Below are positions 49,786 to 59,510 of a DNA stretch of 64,000 bases, in pieces. The DNA comes from CAYOZN01 sp964408455 (GTDB taxonomy: Bacteria > Planctomycetota > Phycisphaerae > UBA1845 > UTPLA1): contig CAYOZN010000002.1 in the NCBI GenBank assembly GCA_964408455.1, positions 186,001 through 250,000 of the forward strand, read 5' to 3'. The position numbers and the translations under genes are program-made. Numbering within the stretch: the first letter of the stretch is position 1; each line of letters begins with the position of its first letter. Below the pieces are notes generated by a model. It ran no database searches. It saw nothing but the letters and a program-made list of their open reading frames with translations, and was not told the DNA's origin.

Positions 49786-50141
49786 ATGATGCCCCAGCTA
49801 GATCCACTTTCCTCACAGTGCCTTCATCTCTATCCATGGGCGCTCGAGAACGATCGTACCATCGCTGAAGCGAACCGTCGGAATTGCCTCGAAAAGCATG
49901 ATGCTGCCGTGCCATTGGCACCGCATTCGCAGGGCCGCCGGCGCGGCCAGGCCGGGGTTCGTCCGTATAGCCCCGACCAGCGGCGCCTCCGACGTTGTCA
50001 GGAACAGCAGCGCTATTGAGGCGCCGGCCATGGCTTTGCGCATTGCCATCGTTCGAAGTGTTGAAATGAACATGGTGCCTGGGTCCTCAAGTCCGATTGT
50101 TCGTATCGGCCGGCCAGGCGTCTGCCGCGCCGGTCGTGCCG
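49786..50141. other. spacer between the 47.8-kb gene and the kelch-like protein
   Basis: Contains the weak candidate ORF at 49813-50073 (minus) and no other supported gene. No clear promoter or terminator. Confidence 0.4.
49813..50073 (-). CDS. possible small exported protein
   Basis: An 86-aa open frame with a plausible signal peptide (RTMAMRKAMAGASIALLFLTTSEAP) but no family similarity and a weak GAGG at 11 bases. It may be a chance frame; compositional support is poor. Confidence 0.3.
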   Translation of the reverse strand: MFISTLRTMAMRKAMAGASIALLFLTTSEAPLVGAIRTNPGLAAPAALRMRCQWHGSIMLFEAIPTVRFSDGTIVLERPWIEMKAL

Positions 50142-52820
50142 CTACTGAAGCAGGCAATCAACGAAGGACTGAATGTCCAGGCCATCCACGCTCGCATCCC
50201 CATTCGCATCACCCGCCATCGAGCGGCAACCCGGCAGATCGGAATCGAGCAACAGTTCGACGAGTTCCGCGGCGTCCGCCAGGTTGACCATCCCGTCACA
50301 ATTGATATCGCATGAATCGCAATTCGAGACCGTCAGCGTGGCTCCCCAACTCGTCGTACTGCCGCAGCCATTGGATAATACGCAGTCATAGGTCCCCGCA
50401 TCCGCCGGCGATACATCGAGAATGTGAAGCGTCACGCCGTTCGTCGCAATCGTCGAGCCCGTTCCCGTCGGCCCGTTGCCAATCGGGGTGCCATTTCGTC
50501 GCCACTGGTACTCGAGCCCGCCATAGCCCAGCGCCGGATAAATGCTGAATTGCGCGTCGCCACCGCAGTCAACTGCCTGCGGCTCAGGTTGTTCGGAAAA
50601 CCACGGAATGCCGTCTTCGGAATATCTAGCCCAGATCGGACTTTCGAGCGCGTCGAACCGCACGTGCATGAACGTGCCGCCCACGTGCAATTCGTTCTGA
50701 AACGTGCCCAGCGCCGTGACGCCATTGTCCACGCCGCCGGCGACGCTGCTCCATGTCTGACCGTCCCAGCGGGCCAGTCGTTCGGCCGGCTGTCCGCCAG
50801 CCTCCGTAAATGTGCCGCCGATTACCAGCGTGCCGTTTGACACCGTCATCGCGCGAACGATGCCGTTGGTGCCTGTTCCCACTGCCTCCCACGCCGTGCC
50901 GTTCCAGCGGGCAATGTAGTTGACGGGCGTCGCGCCCGAAGCCGTAAAATTGCCGGCCGCGTACACGCTGCCGTTGAATCGTTCCACGGCCAGAACCGGC
51001 CCGTTGAAACCCTGACCCATCGCGTGCCACGAGAACTGGGGAACGATCGTGCTTTCGCGATAGATTGCAATGCCGTTGGCGGGCACGCCGCCCGCGCTGG
51101 TAAATGCCCCGCCCACCACCAGGTCGAGCTGCGTCGGCGACGCATTCAGACCCTCCTTCATGCAGAAGACGGTGCCATCGACGCCGGTCACCGGGCCACT
51201 TCCGACCGGCTGCCAGCTCGTGCCATTCCATCGCGCGATGTTATTCAGCGACAGGCCTCCGCTGGCCGCAATCTCCCCCGCGGCGTACGTGCTGCCGTTG
51301 AAGTGAGCGATCGCATGAACCTGCCCCTCGAGACCCTCTCCCATCGCCTGCCAGCCGCCCGCGAACGTGTCGTTGAGACGCGCGATTCGCTTCGCAGGCA
51401 CGCCGCCGATCGAATTGAACTGGCCGCCGACGATGAGGTCGCTGCTGCCCGCCGCTGCTGGTGCCACCGCGCTGGCAAAGACGAAGGAACTGGGATCGCC
51501 GAGCGAGCGCAGGCTTTGCCCATCCCATGCGGCCAGGCCGAAGGCATATTCCGGATCGTTGGTACTGGACGTCGCGAATCCTCCACCGAGGACAACCGAA
51601 CCGGCCCACGGCGTGATGGTGTGAATGCCGTAATAACGGGAAGGCGCCAGAAGTCCGGGCATGTCGAGCCATTCCGCTCCATCCCAGCGTGTCACGCTCT
51701 TGACCACGACGTCGCCGGCCTGGAGGAACATGCCGCCTGCGATCAGTTCGTCCTGGAAGATCGACAACGTCATGCTGCCGTCGCTCAACCCGGCGTCAAG
51801 CGGTTGCCAGGTATTCCCGTTCCAGCGGGCGATGTTGGCGGCGGAGACGCCACCGGCAGTTCCGAAAGCACCGGCGACGATCAACTCGCCCTGGTACACG
51901 GCGAAATCCTGCACCGTGTCGATGAATTCCGCATCCTGCACGCCTGTACCCAGGGCCGACCACGAAGTGCCGTTCCATCTCGCAATGTTGCGCGCACTCA
52001 CATCACCCGCCTGCGCAAATCGCCCGCCGGCGATCAGCTGGTTGTTGTAAACGGCCAACGCCGTGACTTCCGTGGGCGGGCCGTCGCCGAAAATATCGTC
52101 CATTGAATTCCAGGTCCCGTTCCAGCGGGCAATGTTGAAGGCCAGCTCCTGCCCTGCAAACGCGAACGATCCGCCGGCAATCAGTTGGCCGTTGTACACG
52201 GCTAGCGCCTGTACGCCCGAGCCGCTGTTGGCCTGAATACCCTCGCCGAGGGCGCTCCACGAAGTGCCGTTCCATCGCGCGATCAGGTTCGCAGGCTGGC
52301 CGCCGGCAGTTGTGAATTCACCTCCGGCAATGAGATCGCCATTGAAGACCGTCAGTGCATAGACATTCGGGAATGAGCCGCCCCCCATGCCGTTGCCCAG
52401 TGGATGCCACGCGGCGCCATCCCAGCGCGCGATCCGGCTCACGGGCTGGCCGCCTGCCGTCGTGAAGTTGCCGCCGGCAATGAGCTCGCCGTTATAGACC
52501 GCAAGTGCGCGAACGCTCTGCGAGTCCTCCCCGAGGCCGGTGCCAAGGGCATGCCAGTTCGTCCCATCCCATGCGGCGATATTCCGCAGGACGGTCTCCG
52601 AATTGGCCGCCCGGCTGAAGCTGCCGCCGAGTACGAGCATGGGCGCCTGCGGGCCCGCACCGTCGGCATCCCATAGCACCGAGTCGAATACGATGCCGGA
52701 GACATGCAGGCCGGCGCCCCGGGCGCGCCAGTCGGCACACTGCGCCGCGGCCCGATCGGCAAAGGCCACCGCCGCGATACACAGCAGGCACCCCGACAAC
52801 TTCGTTTTGTAGCTTCTCAT
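50142..52820 (-). CDS. large secreted repeat protein with Ig-like and dockerin-like C-terminus
   Basis: An 892-aa protein. Signal peptide 1-26 (KTKLSGCLLCIAAVAFADRAAAQC). About 14-16 repeats of 'IARWDGTxWxALGxG ... ALAVYNGELIAGGxFTxAGG' cover residues ~30-720, a kelch/delta-60-like propeller pattern. Then an Ig-like domain (GGDAQFSIYPALGYGGLEYQWRRNGTPIG ... ADAGTYDCVLSNGCG) and a dockerin-type pair (DINCDGMVNLADAAELVELLLDSDLPGC and DANGDASVDGLDIQSFVDCLL). ATG 52820 set by the signal peptide and an upstream AAAGG. Likely a cell-surface or extracellular protein. Confidence 0.78.
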   Translation of the reverse strand: MRSYKTKLSGCLLCIAAVAFADRAAAQCADWRARGAGLHVSGIVFDSVLWDADGAGPQAPMLVLGGSFSRAANSETVLRNIAAWDGTNWHALGTGLGEDSQSVRALAVYNGELIAGGNFTTAGGQPVSRIARWDGAAWHPLGNGMGGGSFPNVYALTVFNGDLIAGGEFTTAGGQPANLIARWNGTSWSALGEGIQANSGSGVQALAVYNGQLIAGGSFAFAGQELAFNIARWNGTWNSMDDIFGDGPPTEVTALAVYNNQLIAGGRFAQAGDVSARNIARWNGTSWSALGTGVQDAEFIDTVQDFAVYQGELIVAGAFGTAGGVSAANIARWNGNTWQPLDAGLSDGSMTLSIFQDELIAGGMFLQAGDVVVKSVTRWDGAEWLDMPGLLAPSRYYGIHTITPWAGSVVLGGGFATSSTNDPEYAFGLAAWDGQSLRSLGDPSSFVFASAVAPAAAGSSDLIVGGQFNSIGGVPAKRIARLNDTFAGGWQAMGEGLEGQVHAIAHFNGSTYAAGEIAASGGLSLNNIARWNGTSWQPVGSGPVTGVDGTVFCMKEGLNASPTQLDLVVGGAFTSAGGVPANGIAIYRESTIVPQFSWHAMGQGFNGPVLAVERFNGSVYAAGNFTASGATPVNYIARWNGTAWEAVGTGTNGIVRAMTVSNGTLVIGGTFTEAGGQPAERLARWDGQTWSSVAGGVDNGVTALGTFQNELHVGGTFMHVRFDALESPIWARYSEDGIPWFSEQPEPQAVDCGGDAQFSIYPALGYGGLEYQWRRNGTPIGNGPTGTGSTIATNGVTLHILDVSPADAGTYDCVLSNGCGSTTSWGATLTVSNCDSCDINCDGMVNLADAAELVELLLDSDLPGCRSMAGDANGDASVDGLDIQSFVDCLLQ

Positions 52821-53177
52821 GTTCGCTTTACCTTTCGCTGCGTGGAACCTTGCGCGGGAACCCGCGCCGGCCATGAATACTGCGTTACTCGAATGTTGAT
52901 GAATCAACGCGGCGTGTCCGACCCCGGAAATTGCGCTGGCGCAAATGCGCCGCTCTGGCTGGTCGACCGGTCAGGGCCTCACCGAAGCGGCAAGTGCCGG
53001 CGATCGATGCATGTCATACTCGCGACGAGTCTGCCCCCACATTCACGCGCTTTTTTTGAGGAGAATCGGCGCTCAGACCGTGGAGCCCACGGCGCGTCCG
53101 CATGCCCATTGACCCTGCTTCGGCGTCTCCGGATTTGACTTTTGACTCTCTGCCGTTTGCGTGCTTACGCTTTGGCC
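52821..53177. other. spacer upstream of the kelch-like protein, no gene seen
   Basis: Divergent promoter space of ~357 bp for the surface protein (minus) and the YdeI-like gene (plus). A short palindrome GTTGATGAATCAAC lies near 52900. No repeat or RNA gene recognised; no clear -35/-10 pair. Confidence 0.4.
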
Positions 53178-53741
53178 ATGCCCGCCGCCCCCCGTTTCTT
53201 CAAATCGCCCGCCGCCTTTCGCACCTGGCTCGGGAAGAACCATGCCACCGCGCGGGAAATCGTCGTCGGCTTTCACAGGGTCCACACCGGCCGGCCGAGC
53301 CTCACGTGGCCGCAGTCCGTCGCCGAGGCCCTCTGCTTCGGCTGGATCGACGGCATCCGCCGCACCATCGACGAGGGCAGCTACTCCATCCGCTTTACCC
53401 CGCGCCGGCGCGGCAGCCGTTGGAGTGCCGTCAACATTCGCACAGTCGCCGAGCTGGAGGCTGCCGGGAAGATGACGCCCGCCGGCCGTGCCGCCTTCGA
53501 GGCACGCCCCAACCGCGACGCAGCGGGCTATACGTATGAAAGGCAGGAGGCCAGGTTTGACGCCGCCCGACTCGGCGCATTCAAGAAGCACAAGGCCGCG
53601 TGGAAGTTCTTCAATGCCCAGCCGCCCGGCTACAGGAAGAAGTTGACGTGGTGGATCATGAGCGCCAGGCAGGACGCCACCCGCGACCGCCGCCTGGCGC
53701 AGCTCGTCGAAAACTGTTCCGCAGGCAGGCGGATGTTCTGA
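53178..53741 (+). CDS. YdeI/OmpD-associated family protein
   Basis: A 187-aa protein matching the YdeI family: FFKSPAAFRTWLGKNHATAREIVVGFHRVHTGRPSLTWPQSVAEALCFGWIDGIRRTIDEGSYSIRFTPRRRGSRWSAVNI, then FKKHKAAWKFFNAQPPGYRKKLTWWIMSARQDATRDRRLAQLV. Biochemical role is not established. ATG 53178 begins at the conserved PRFF. Confidence 0.82.
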   Translation: MPAAPRFFKSPAAFRTWLGKNHATAREIVVGFHRVHTGRPSLTWPQSVAEALCFGWIDGIRRTIDEGSYSIRFTPRRRGSRWSAVNIRTVAELEAAGKMTPAGRAAFEARPNRDAAGYTYERQEARFDAARLGAFKKHKAAWKFFNAQPPGYRKKLTWWIMSARQDATRDRRLAQLVENCSAGRRMF

Positions 53742-53829
53742 TCAGGCGGACCGGCAACGGAATGGCCGCTGGATGCACGAGAATGCATCGAGCACGGCAG
53801 TCATTTGAACGGAATGGCTGGATTATAAA

Positions 53830-55560
53830 CTAACGATTGATCGTCTGCCCCGCGCGCTTCGGATCTTCGTCCGTTTTCTTCGGCTGTAGCAGCCGCGCCG
53901 CGCCCACTTCCTCCAGCCGCGACAGGTCCGTCCAGAATGTGCCCTCGCCCGCGAAGAACAGCCGTATCTGCTCGGGCTGGAAATTCTCGGCAAAGGTATA
54001 CAGGTTGTATGCCTGTGCAGAGCCGAAGGCCTTTACCAGGAGCATGTAGCCTTCGGCCTCCGCCTCCTTCTTGAACTTCTCCACGTCGGCCCGGGCGCGA
54101 CCGATGATTTCCGTGCGCTGAGCATCGAGCTGGGCGACCTGCTGCTGGATCGTCGCCACTTCGAGCTGCGCCTGGGCCTCGATCTCGGCCGCCTTCTTGC
54201 GGCCCTCGGCGATGATGTTGGCCACCAGCACCGACGTTTCCGAGCGGATCGTCTCCTCGGCGATGTCGATCTTCTTCTTTTCCTCCTCGAGCTGGGCCTT
54301 GACCGTCGCCGCCTCGCGCTGCTTGTCCTTGGTGATCTGGTTCTCGATGGCGATGAAGCTCTGCTGAATGGTGCGCTTCAGGTCTTCGCCCGCGGCCATG
54401 GCCGTGCCGGCGCCGGCGGCGCCGCCCGGCGCGTGCACCTCAATCTCCCGAACAAGCGCCAGCAGCACTTCGATGTTCTTCGCCCGGCAGATTCGCTGAA
54501 GCTCAACCGTCAGGTCCTTCTGGAAGAGCTCGCGTTTCTCGCCCTGGATGAAATCGCGCGCGGCATACGTCGATCCGATGTTGCGGCAGATCGACCGCAA
54601 CTGCGGCGAGATGACCTTGTCCAGCACCTTGTCCACGTTGCCGAACTCGTTCACGATCTCCGCGGCGTGGGCAGGATCAATTCCCCACACCACCGTCACG
54701 CCCACCTTGATCAGATAGCCCGTATCCGAGGGGAATGAAATCACCTCGTGGTCCGCCCCCTGAAGCTGGAACTGCGAATACTCGTTGAAGCCGATCTCGA
54801 CCAGCGTCACCTTCTTCAGCTTGGGATTGATGAAATAGATGCCCGGCTGGAGCACATCCCTGACGGTGCCGCGAAAGCCCTGCTCGGCCAGCGGCCGTAC
54901 GTGGGCGATCATGTCCGCCTGTTCTTCACCCTCGGCCGGAGCGGAATATGATGTGGGCGTGACACTCATCGGCGGCTCGGGCCCGAACAGGTTCGTCACC
55001 ACGCCCACGAACCCGGCGGGAATGACCGTCGCCGGATAGAGCTCCACGTGGTAGACGAACGGGTTGATCTTGTACGTCCCCGGCGTCAGGACCTCCTCCA
55101 GGATGCCCTGATAGTCCGACGCGGTCGGCACCACCGGGCGGCCGTCCGGCGGCCGCTTGCCGACTTTTCGGGTCACCACGCCGATCTTCGGAAAGTCCCC
55201 ATCGAAGCTGAACAAGCCGGAGCGAGCCTGGTCGCGCTGGCGCGGCGACAGGCCGGTGGTGATCTTCCACGTCGCGGGATCGCCGGCGGGTATCACCTTC
55301 TGCTCGACCAGCTTCCAGTCCCAGCGAAACGGATCGCGGAAATGGCGGCCGGGACCGAGCACCTCCTGCTGGATGCCGCGCTGGTCCGGGCTCGTCGCCA
55401 CCGATTCCTCGGCGGGCAGCATCTGGCCGGTCTTCTTGATGAGCACCGCGCACATGTCTTCCGGCACGTAGATGCGGAAGTTAAACCATGCCACGATGCC
55501 GAGCACCGCGAAGACGATGAGTCCTGCACCCAGCAGTATCGAGATCTTGCGCAGCATCAC
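53830..55560 (-). CDS. SPFH/band 7-domain protein (B)
   Basis: A 576-aa membrane-anchored SPFH protein. TM segment at 5-27 (ISILLGAGLIVFAVLGIVAWF), then the SPFH domain in two parts with YKINPFVYHVELYPATVIPAGFVGVVTNLFGPEPP, and a long Glu/Lys-rich coiled coil (EEEKKKIDIAEETIRSE ... IEAQAQLEVATIQQQVAQLDAQ). Start ATG overlaps the preceding gene's stop by 4 bases. Flotillin-like scaffold role is inferred. Confidence 0.82.
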   Translation of the reverse strand: MMLRKISILLGAGLIVFAVLGIVAWFNFRIYVPEDMCAVLIKKTGQMLPAEESVATSPDQRGIQQEVLGPGRHFRDPFRWDWKLVEQKVIPAGDPATWKITTGLSPRQRDQARSGLFSFDGDFPKIGVVTRKVGKRPPDGRPVVPTASDYQGILEEVLTPGTYKINPFVYHVELYPATVIPAGFVGVVTNLFGPEPPMSVTPTSYSAPAEGEEQADMIAHVRPLAEQGFRGTVRDVLQPGIYFINPKLKKVTLVEIGFNEYSQFQLQGADHEVISFPSDTGYLIKVGVTVVWGIDPAHAAEIVNEFGNVDKVLDKVISPQLRSICRNIGSTYAARDFIQGEKRELFQKDLTVELQRICRAKNIEVLLALVREIEVHAPGGAAGAGTAMAAGEDLKRTIQQSFIAIENQITKDKQREAATVKAQLEEEKKKIDIAEETIRSETSVLVANIIAEGRKKAAEIEAQAQLEVATIQQQVAQLDAQRTEIIGRARADVEKFKKEAEAEGYMLLVKAFGSAQAYNLYTFAENFQPEQIRLFFAGEGTFWTDLSRLEEVGAARLLQPKKTDEDPKRAGQTINR

Positions 55561-57149
55561 GGCTTCTCCTTCCGCGGCGCGGCCGGCCGGTCGAAGTTCT
55601 GAAACTCCTTGAATATCTCCGAGAAGGTGCCCTCGGTGTTGCTCATGATCGACTGGATCGCCGGCGCCAGCTTCTGGAGGAAGAAGTGCTGCGCGTAGGC
55701 ATGTCCGTCGCCGAAGGCGTTCACCGCGCGGGCCAGTGGCTCGGCACGTGCCTTGTAATCAAAGAGGATGACGTTCGCCTCGGCCTGACCGCGGGCCGTC
55801 AGCGCGGCCGCCTCTTTGGTCGCGGCTTCCAGGTTCAGGCGGGCCACTTCCAGCGCCTGGCTGGCATCGGTGATCGCGACCACCTTCTTCTGCTCGGCCA
55901 GCTTGGTCATCGTGACCACTTCGCGGCGGGCATCACCGATGGCCCGGTTCTGGTTTTGCAGCTCGGTCTGCTCGATCAGCAGGGCCTCGGCCTTTGCCTC
56001 TGACATCTGGTTGGTCGAACGCTCGATTTCCTGGTCGGCCTGCTCGCGCTGGCTGATCAGCGAGGCGATCTCGGAGGGCGGCTGAATGTCGCGGACCAGC
56101 GCCGCGCGGATCTCGATGCCCTGCTTCCAGCATTCCTGCTTCAGCTCGGTCAGCAGCTTGCTCTGAAACGCCGTACGCGTCCGCCCGCTGATGAACTCTC
56201 GCGCCTTGAGCTTGCTGCCCTGGATGCGAGCGATGCTGCGGGCATTGGGAAGGATGATCTTCTTCAGGATGTCTTCCATGTCGCCATAGGCCACCCACAC
56301 GTCAGCGGCGCGGTCTGGCCGGATCGCCCACTCGATCGTGCCCTCGATGGTGATCGTGAAGCTGTCGCCCGAGGGAAAGTAAATCGCATCGTCGCCGATG
56401 AGATCGTACTTCTGGCTGCGGATATCGACGATGTCGATCCGCTTGAGATAGGGGTTCACGTATTCGAGGCCGGGCGGAAGTGTCTGCCGCTGCACGCCCT
56501 TTTCACCTGGCTCCACCGTGTAGGTGTTCCTGGTCCTGGGCTCGGTGCCCGACAGCAGCGTCACGACGCCGACGTGACCCTCGGGAATCTGAATCGCAGG
56601 GAACCGCTGCACCTCGAATGCAAGGGGATTCACATCATGGCGTCCGGGCGTCAAGACTTCGGCCACCGGTCCGCGCTCGTCCGGCTCCGTCGCCACCGTC
56701 TTCGGGAAGGGCAGCGGCCTGCCGAACTTTCGCACGCGGATTCCAACTTCGTTCTGGCCGATAAGCGTGGTTTCAAACTTGTGGGCGGCGCGGCTGTAGG
56801 GATTGGGGAAGTAGCGGCCTTCCTTTTTCACTTCGAACTGAATGCCCTTGTAATTGTTGCGGACATACTCCTCGGTCTCGCCCGTCTTTTTGGCGGCTGC
56901 CGCGACCAGCTCCGGATACAGCACCACCTGGTCGCCGAATTCGTCGTACAGCTCGGCCGGCAGGTTTCTGCCCGTCTTGTTCACCAGAACCAACAGCTCA
57001 TTCGCATCCACCTCGACGCGGATGATGAACCAGAACACGAGAAGCAGCAGGAAACCCGCCACGCATGCCAGCGGCAATAACATTGCCACCAGCCCCTTGC
57101 CGGACGTCGCCAGCTTCCACCAGGCCTTGCCCTCTTCGTTGTAACTCAT
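55557..57149 (-). CDS. SPFH/band 7-domain protein (A)
   Basis: A 530-aa paralog of the next gene. TM at ~22-45 (LVAMLLPLACVAGFLLLLVFWFII), SPFH domain (VEVDANELLVLVNKTG ... HDVNPLAFEVQRFPAIQIPEGHVGVVTLLSGTEPRTRNTY) and a coiled coil with ALEVARLNLEAATKEAAALTARGQAEAN. Downstream overlap with SPFH B (ATGA) and a zinc-ribbon gene 69 bp upstream form one operon. Confidence 0.82.
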   Translation of the reverse strand: MSYNEEGKAWWKLATSGKGLVAMLLPLACVAGFLLLLVFWFIIRVEVDANELLVLVNKTGRNLPAELYDEFGDQVVLYPELVAAAAKKTGETEEYVRNNYKGIQFEVKKEGRYFPNPYSRAAHKFETTLIGQNEVGIRVRKFGRPLPFPKTVATEPDERGPVAEVLTPGRHDVNPLAFEVQRFPAIQIPEGHVGVVTLLSGTEPRTRNTYTVEPGEKGVQRQTLPPGLEYVNPYLKRIDIVDIRSQKYDLIGDDAIYFPSGDSFTITIEGTIEWAIRPDRAADVWVAYGDMEDILKKIILPNARSIARIQGSKLKAREFISGRTRTAFQSKLLTELKQECWKQGIEIRAALVRDIQPPSEIASLISQREQADQEIERSTNQMSEAKAEALLIEQTELQNQNRAIGDARREVVTMTKLAEQKKVVAITDASQALEVARLNLEAATKEAAALTARGQAEANVILFDYKARAEPLARAVNAFGDGHAYAQHFFLQKLAPAIQSIMSNTEGTFSEIFKEFQNFDRPAAPRKEKP

Positions 57150-57218
57150 GGGATGATTGCCTCCCTGCCGCCGAGATCGGCGGCCAGTCCCTGCCCGCTC
57201 ACGCCATTCGCCGCTGCA

Positions 57219-57413
57219 TCATGGTGCGTGCATCTGCCGTCCACAGCGCGGACAGAACTCCGAACCGGGTCGCAGCTCTGCCTGGCACGCGGGGCAGTTC
57301 CGCTGCGACGCCTCGGCCCGATCGCGTCGGCGCCCCCCGCAAAGGGCCAGGTACAGACCGATGATGAACAGGGTGCCGAGAATCAGCAGGACGATTATGG
57401 TCATGCTCATCAT
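57219..57413 (-). CDS. small zinc-ribbon membrane protein, first gene of the SPFH operon
   Basis: A 64-aa protein: one hydrophobic segment (MTIIVLLILGTLFIIGLYLALC) and a zinc ribbon CPACQAELRPGSEFCPRCG near the C-terminus. GAGGG 8 bases before ATG 57413 fixes the start. Partner role for the SPFH proteins is suggested by position only. Confidence 0.7.
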   Translation of the reverse strand: MMSMTIIVLLILGTLFIIGLYLALCGGRRRDRAEASQRNCPACQAELRPGSEFCPRCGRQMHAP

Positions 57414-57585
57414 GCCGCTGTCCCTCGCCCGGCGGAACATCCGCACGTCTGCCTCGCCGAGAATATACCCCAAGCCGGCCGGGCACGCATTTATAAACCT
57501 CGTGGCCGTTTTTACTCCGCACAATTCGCGGCCCGGCGGCAATGCCATGCCTGACAGGAAATGACTACGGCCGATTCGTCGCATG

Positions 57586-58692
57586 TCAGCCCGGCGCAAC
57601 CAGGGTTAACGCCTTTCCTGAGCGGCGGTCCCGTTCGTCCGCGTCTGCGGCATGCAGCGTCACGTGCCCCAGTTTCCGCCCCGGCCGAGGCGACTTGCCG
57701 TAGAGGTGAACCGATGCGCCCTCGATCGACATCAGTCGCGCAAGCGGCGGCACATCGCTCACGAGATTCACCATCGCGCTATGTCCGACAGCCTCCGTCA
57801 ATCCAAGCGGCAGGCCCAGAATCGCGCGGAGATGGTTCTCAAATTGACTGGTCTCAGCCCCCTCGATCGTCCAGTGCCCGCTGTTGTGTACTCTGGGCGC
57901 CATTTCGTTGGCGATCAGGCGGTCGCCGGCGACGAACAGTTCCAGCGCCATCACGCCGGAATAGTTGAGCGCGTCCATCAGCTTCTGCGCCGCCTGGCGC
58001 GCGGCCGCCTCCATGGCTGCCGTCGCTCGAGGAGCGGGTGCCAGCGCCATCGAGAGGATGCCGTTCGAATGCCGGGTTTCCACCAGCGGATAGAAGCGCG
58101 TCTCGCCGCGCGTGGACCGCACCGCGATGATCGCTCCTTCCCAGTCGAACGGCACGAACGCCTCCAATAGCAGCGGCGCATCGCCGATCGCCTGCCACGC
58201 CGCATCGACGTCGCTCTCCGTGCGAATCACGGCCTGGCCCTTACCGTCGTAGCCCATCCGCCGCCGCTTGAGCACGGCCGGCAGACCCACGCGCGACACG
58301 GCGGCGTCCAGGTCAGCGCGCGACGCGACGGCCTGGTGCATATTGGTTTCGATATCGAGCCGCGTGAATATCTGCTTTTCGCTGAGCCGGTCCTGAAAGG
58401 TGCTCAGCGCTGCCGATGGCGGATACACCGGGTGCACGCCTTCGAGAATGCGCACCGCCTCGACCGGCACGTTCTCGAATTCATAGGTGACGACGTCGGA
58501 CAGGTTTGCGAGCCGGCGCAGCGCCTCGGCATCGGTGTAGTCGGCCGCGATCACCTCGCATACGGCGCCGGCCGGACAGTCGGGCTCCCGCTCCAGTACG
58601 CGGCAGCGTATGCCCAGCGCGTGCCCCGCCAGCGCCAGCATCCGCCCGAGCTGACCACCACCCAGGATGCCGACGTTCAGAGAATTGACCAT
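57586..58692 (-). CDS. purK: 5-(carboxyamino)imidazole ribonucleotide synthase
   Basis: A 368-aa ATP-grasp enzyme converting AIR with bicarbonate to N5-CAIR in purine biosynthesis. GILGGGQLGRMLALAGHALG at the N-terminus, YEFENVPVEA, AVLKRRRMGYDGKGQAVI and LFVAGDRLIANEMAPRVHNSGHWTIEGAETSQFENHLRAI are diagnostic. ATG 58692 is chosen because the conserved part begins 9 residues later; alternatives at 58698 and 58746. Confidence 0.94.
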   Translation of the reverse strand: MVNSLNVGILGGGQLGRMLALAGHALGIRCRVLEREPDCPAGAVCEVIAADYTDAEALRRLANLSDVVTYEFENVPVEAVRILEGVHPVYPPSAALSTFQDRLSEKQIFTRLDIETNMHQAVASRADLDAAVSRVGLPAVLKRRRMGYDGKGQAVIRTESDVDAAWQAIGDAPLLLEAFVPFDWEGAIIAVRSTRGETRFYPLVETRHSNGILSMALAPAPRATAAMEAAARQAAQKLMDALNYSGVMALELFVAGDRLIANEMAPRVHNSGHWTIEGAETSQFENHLRAILGLPLGLTEAVGHSAMVNLVSDVPPLARLMSIEGASVHLYGKSPRPGRKLGHVTLHAADADERDRRSGKALTLVAPG

Positions 58693-58804
58693 GGACATAC
58701 AGGACAAACATGATGATCTATGCGCGGCAAGAGTTCTCTCCTGCACCAGCGTTGTTTGACCGGCTCAAATCGGCGAATCGCGAAATCCGGCCTGTCGTTC
58801 GATA

Positions 58805-59308
58805 TCAGTTTTGTTTGGCCCTCGGATCCGGACGACTGAGCACCGCCGACGTCTGTCGCGCACGATAGTCGGCAAGTTTCGCCGCCAGCGCCGGCTGAGA
58901 CAGGGCCAGGATGGCCACCGCCGAGAGCGCCGCATTGACGGCACCCGCCTCGCCGATGGCAAACGTCGCCACCGGCACGCCGCGCGGCATCTGCACGATC
59001 GACAGCAACGAATCGAGGCCGGAAAGAGCCTTCGACTGCACGGGCACGCCCAGCACTGGCAGCGTCGTCTTGGCCGCCGTCATGCCCGGCAGGTGGGCCG
59101 CGCCCCCGGCCCCCGCGATGATCACCTTCAGCCCGCGATCGGCCGCCGTCCGGGCATACTCGAACATCTCGTCCGGCGTGCGGTGCGCCGAAACGACCCG
59201 TACCTCGTGGGCCACGCCGAATTCGCTCAGCGTGTCGGCCGCGTGGCGCAGCGTCTCCCAGTCGCTTTCGCTGCCCATGATGATGCCGACGTCTGCGGCC
59301 TGCGGCAT
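58805..59308 (-). CDS. purE: N5-carboxyaminoimidazole ribonucleotide mutase
   Basis: A 167-aa PurE converting N5-CAIR to CAIR. VGIIMGSESDWETLRHAADTLSEFGV, VVSAHRTPDEMFEYA, and GAGGAAHLPGMTAAKTTLPVLGVPVQSKALSGLDSLLSIVQMPRGVPVATFAIGEAGAVNAALSAV. AGAGAGG precedes ATG 59308. purK follows after ~112 bp, as in a purEK operon. Confidence 0.95.
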   Translation of the reverse strand: MPQAADVGIIMGSESDWETLRHAADTLSEFGVAHEVRVVSAHRTPDEMFEYARTAADRGLKVIIAGAGGAAHLPGMTAAKTTLPVLGVPVQSKALSGLDSLLSIVQMPRGVPVATFAIGEAGAVNAALSAVAILALSQPALAAKLADYRARQTSAVLSRPDPRAKQN

Positions 59309-59329
59309 GAAGACACCTCTCTGGCCGGC

Positions 59330-59335
59330 AGTATA
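59330..59335 (-). promoter_or_regulatory. candidate -10 element of purE
   Basis: TATACT on the minus strand, extended by GAT upstream, 21 bases before the purE ATG. A matching -35 is not obvious. Confidence 0.3.
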
Positions 59336-59510
59336 ATCGCCCGGTCCGGCCTGGGGCGAGCCCCGCCCCAGGGCGCAGGCAGGCGGCACCCGCAAGTACG
59401 CGACGCGCGGCGTGCCGCCATCGAGGGCCCGACCAGTGTCTCGAGCGACGCCATCGGACGGTCAGTCACGTGAAGCTCGCTCTGCCGGCGGCACAGCCTT
59501 GCCTGGGCGA

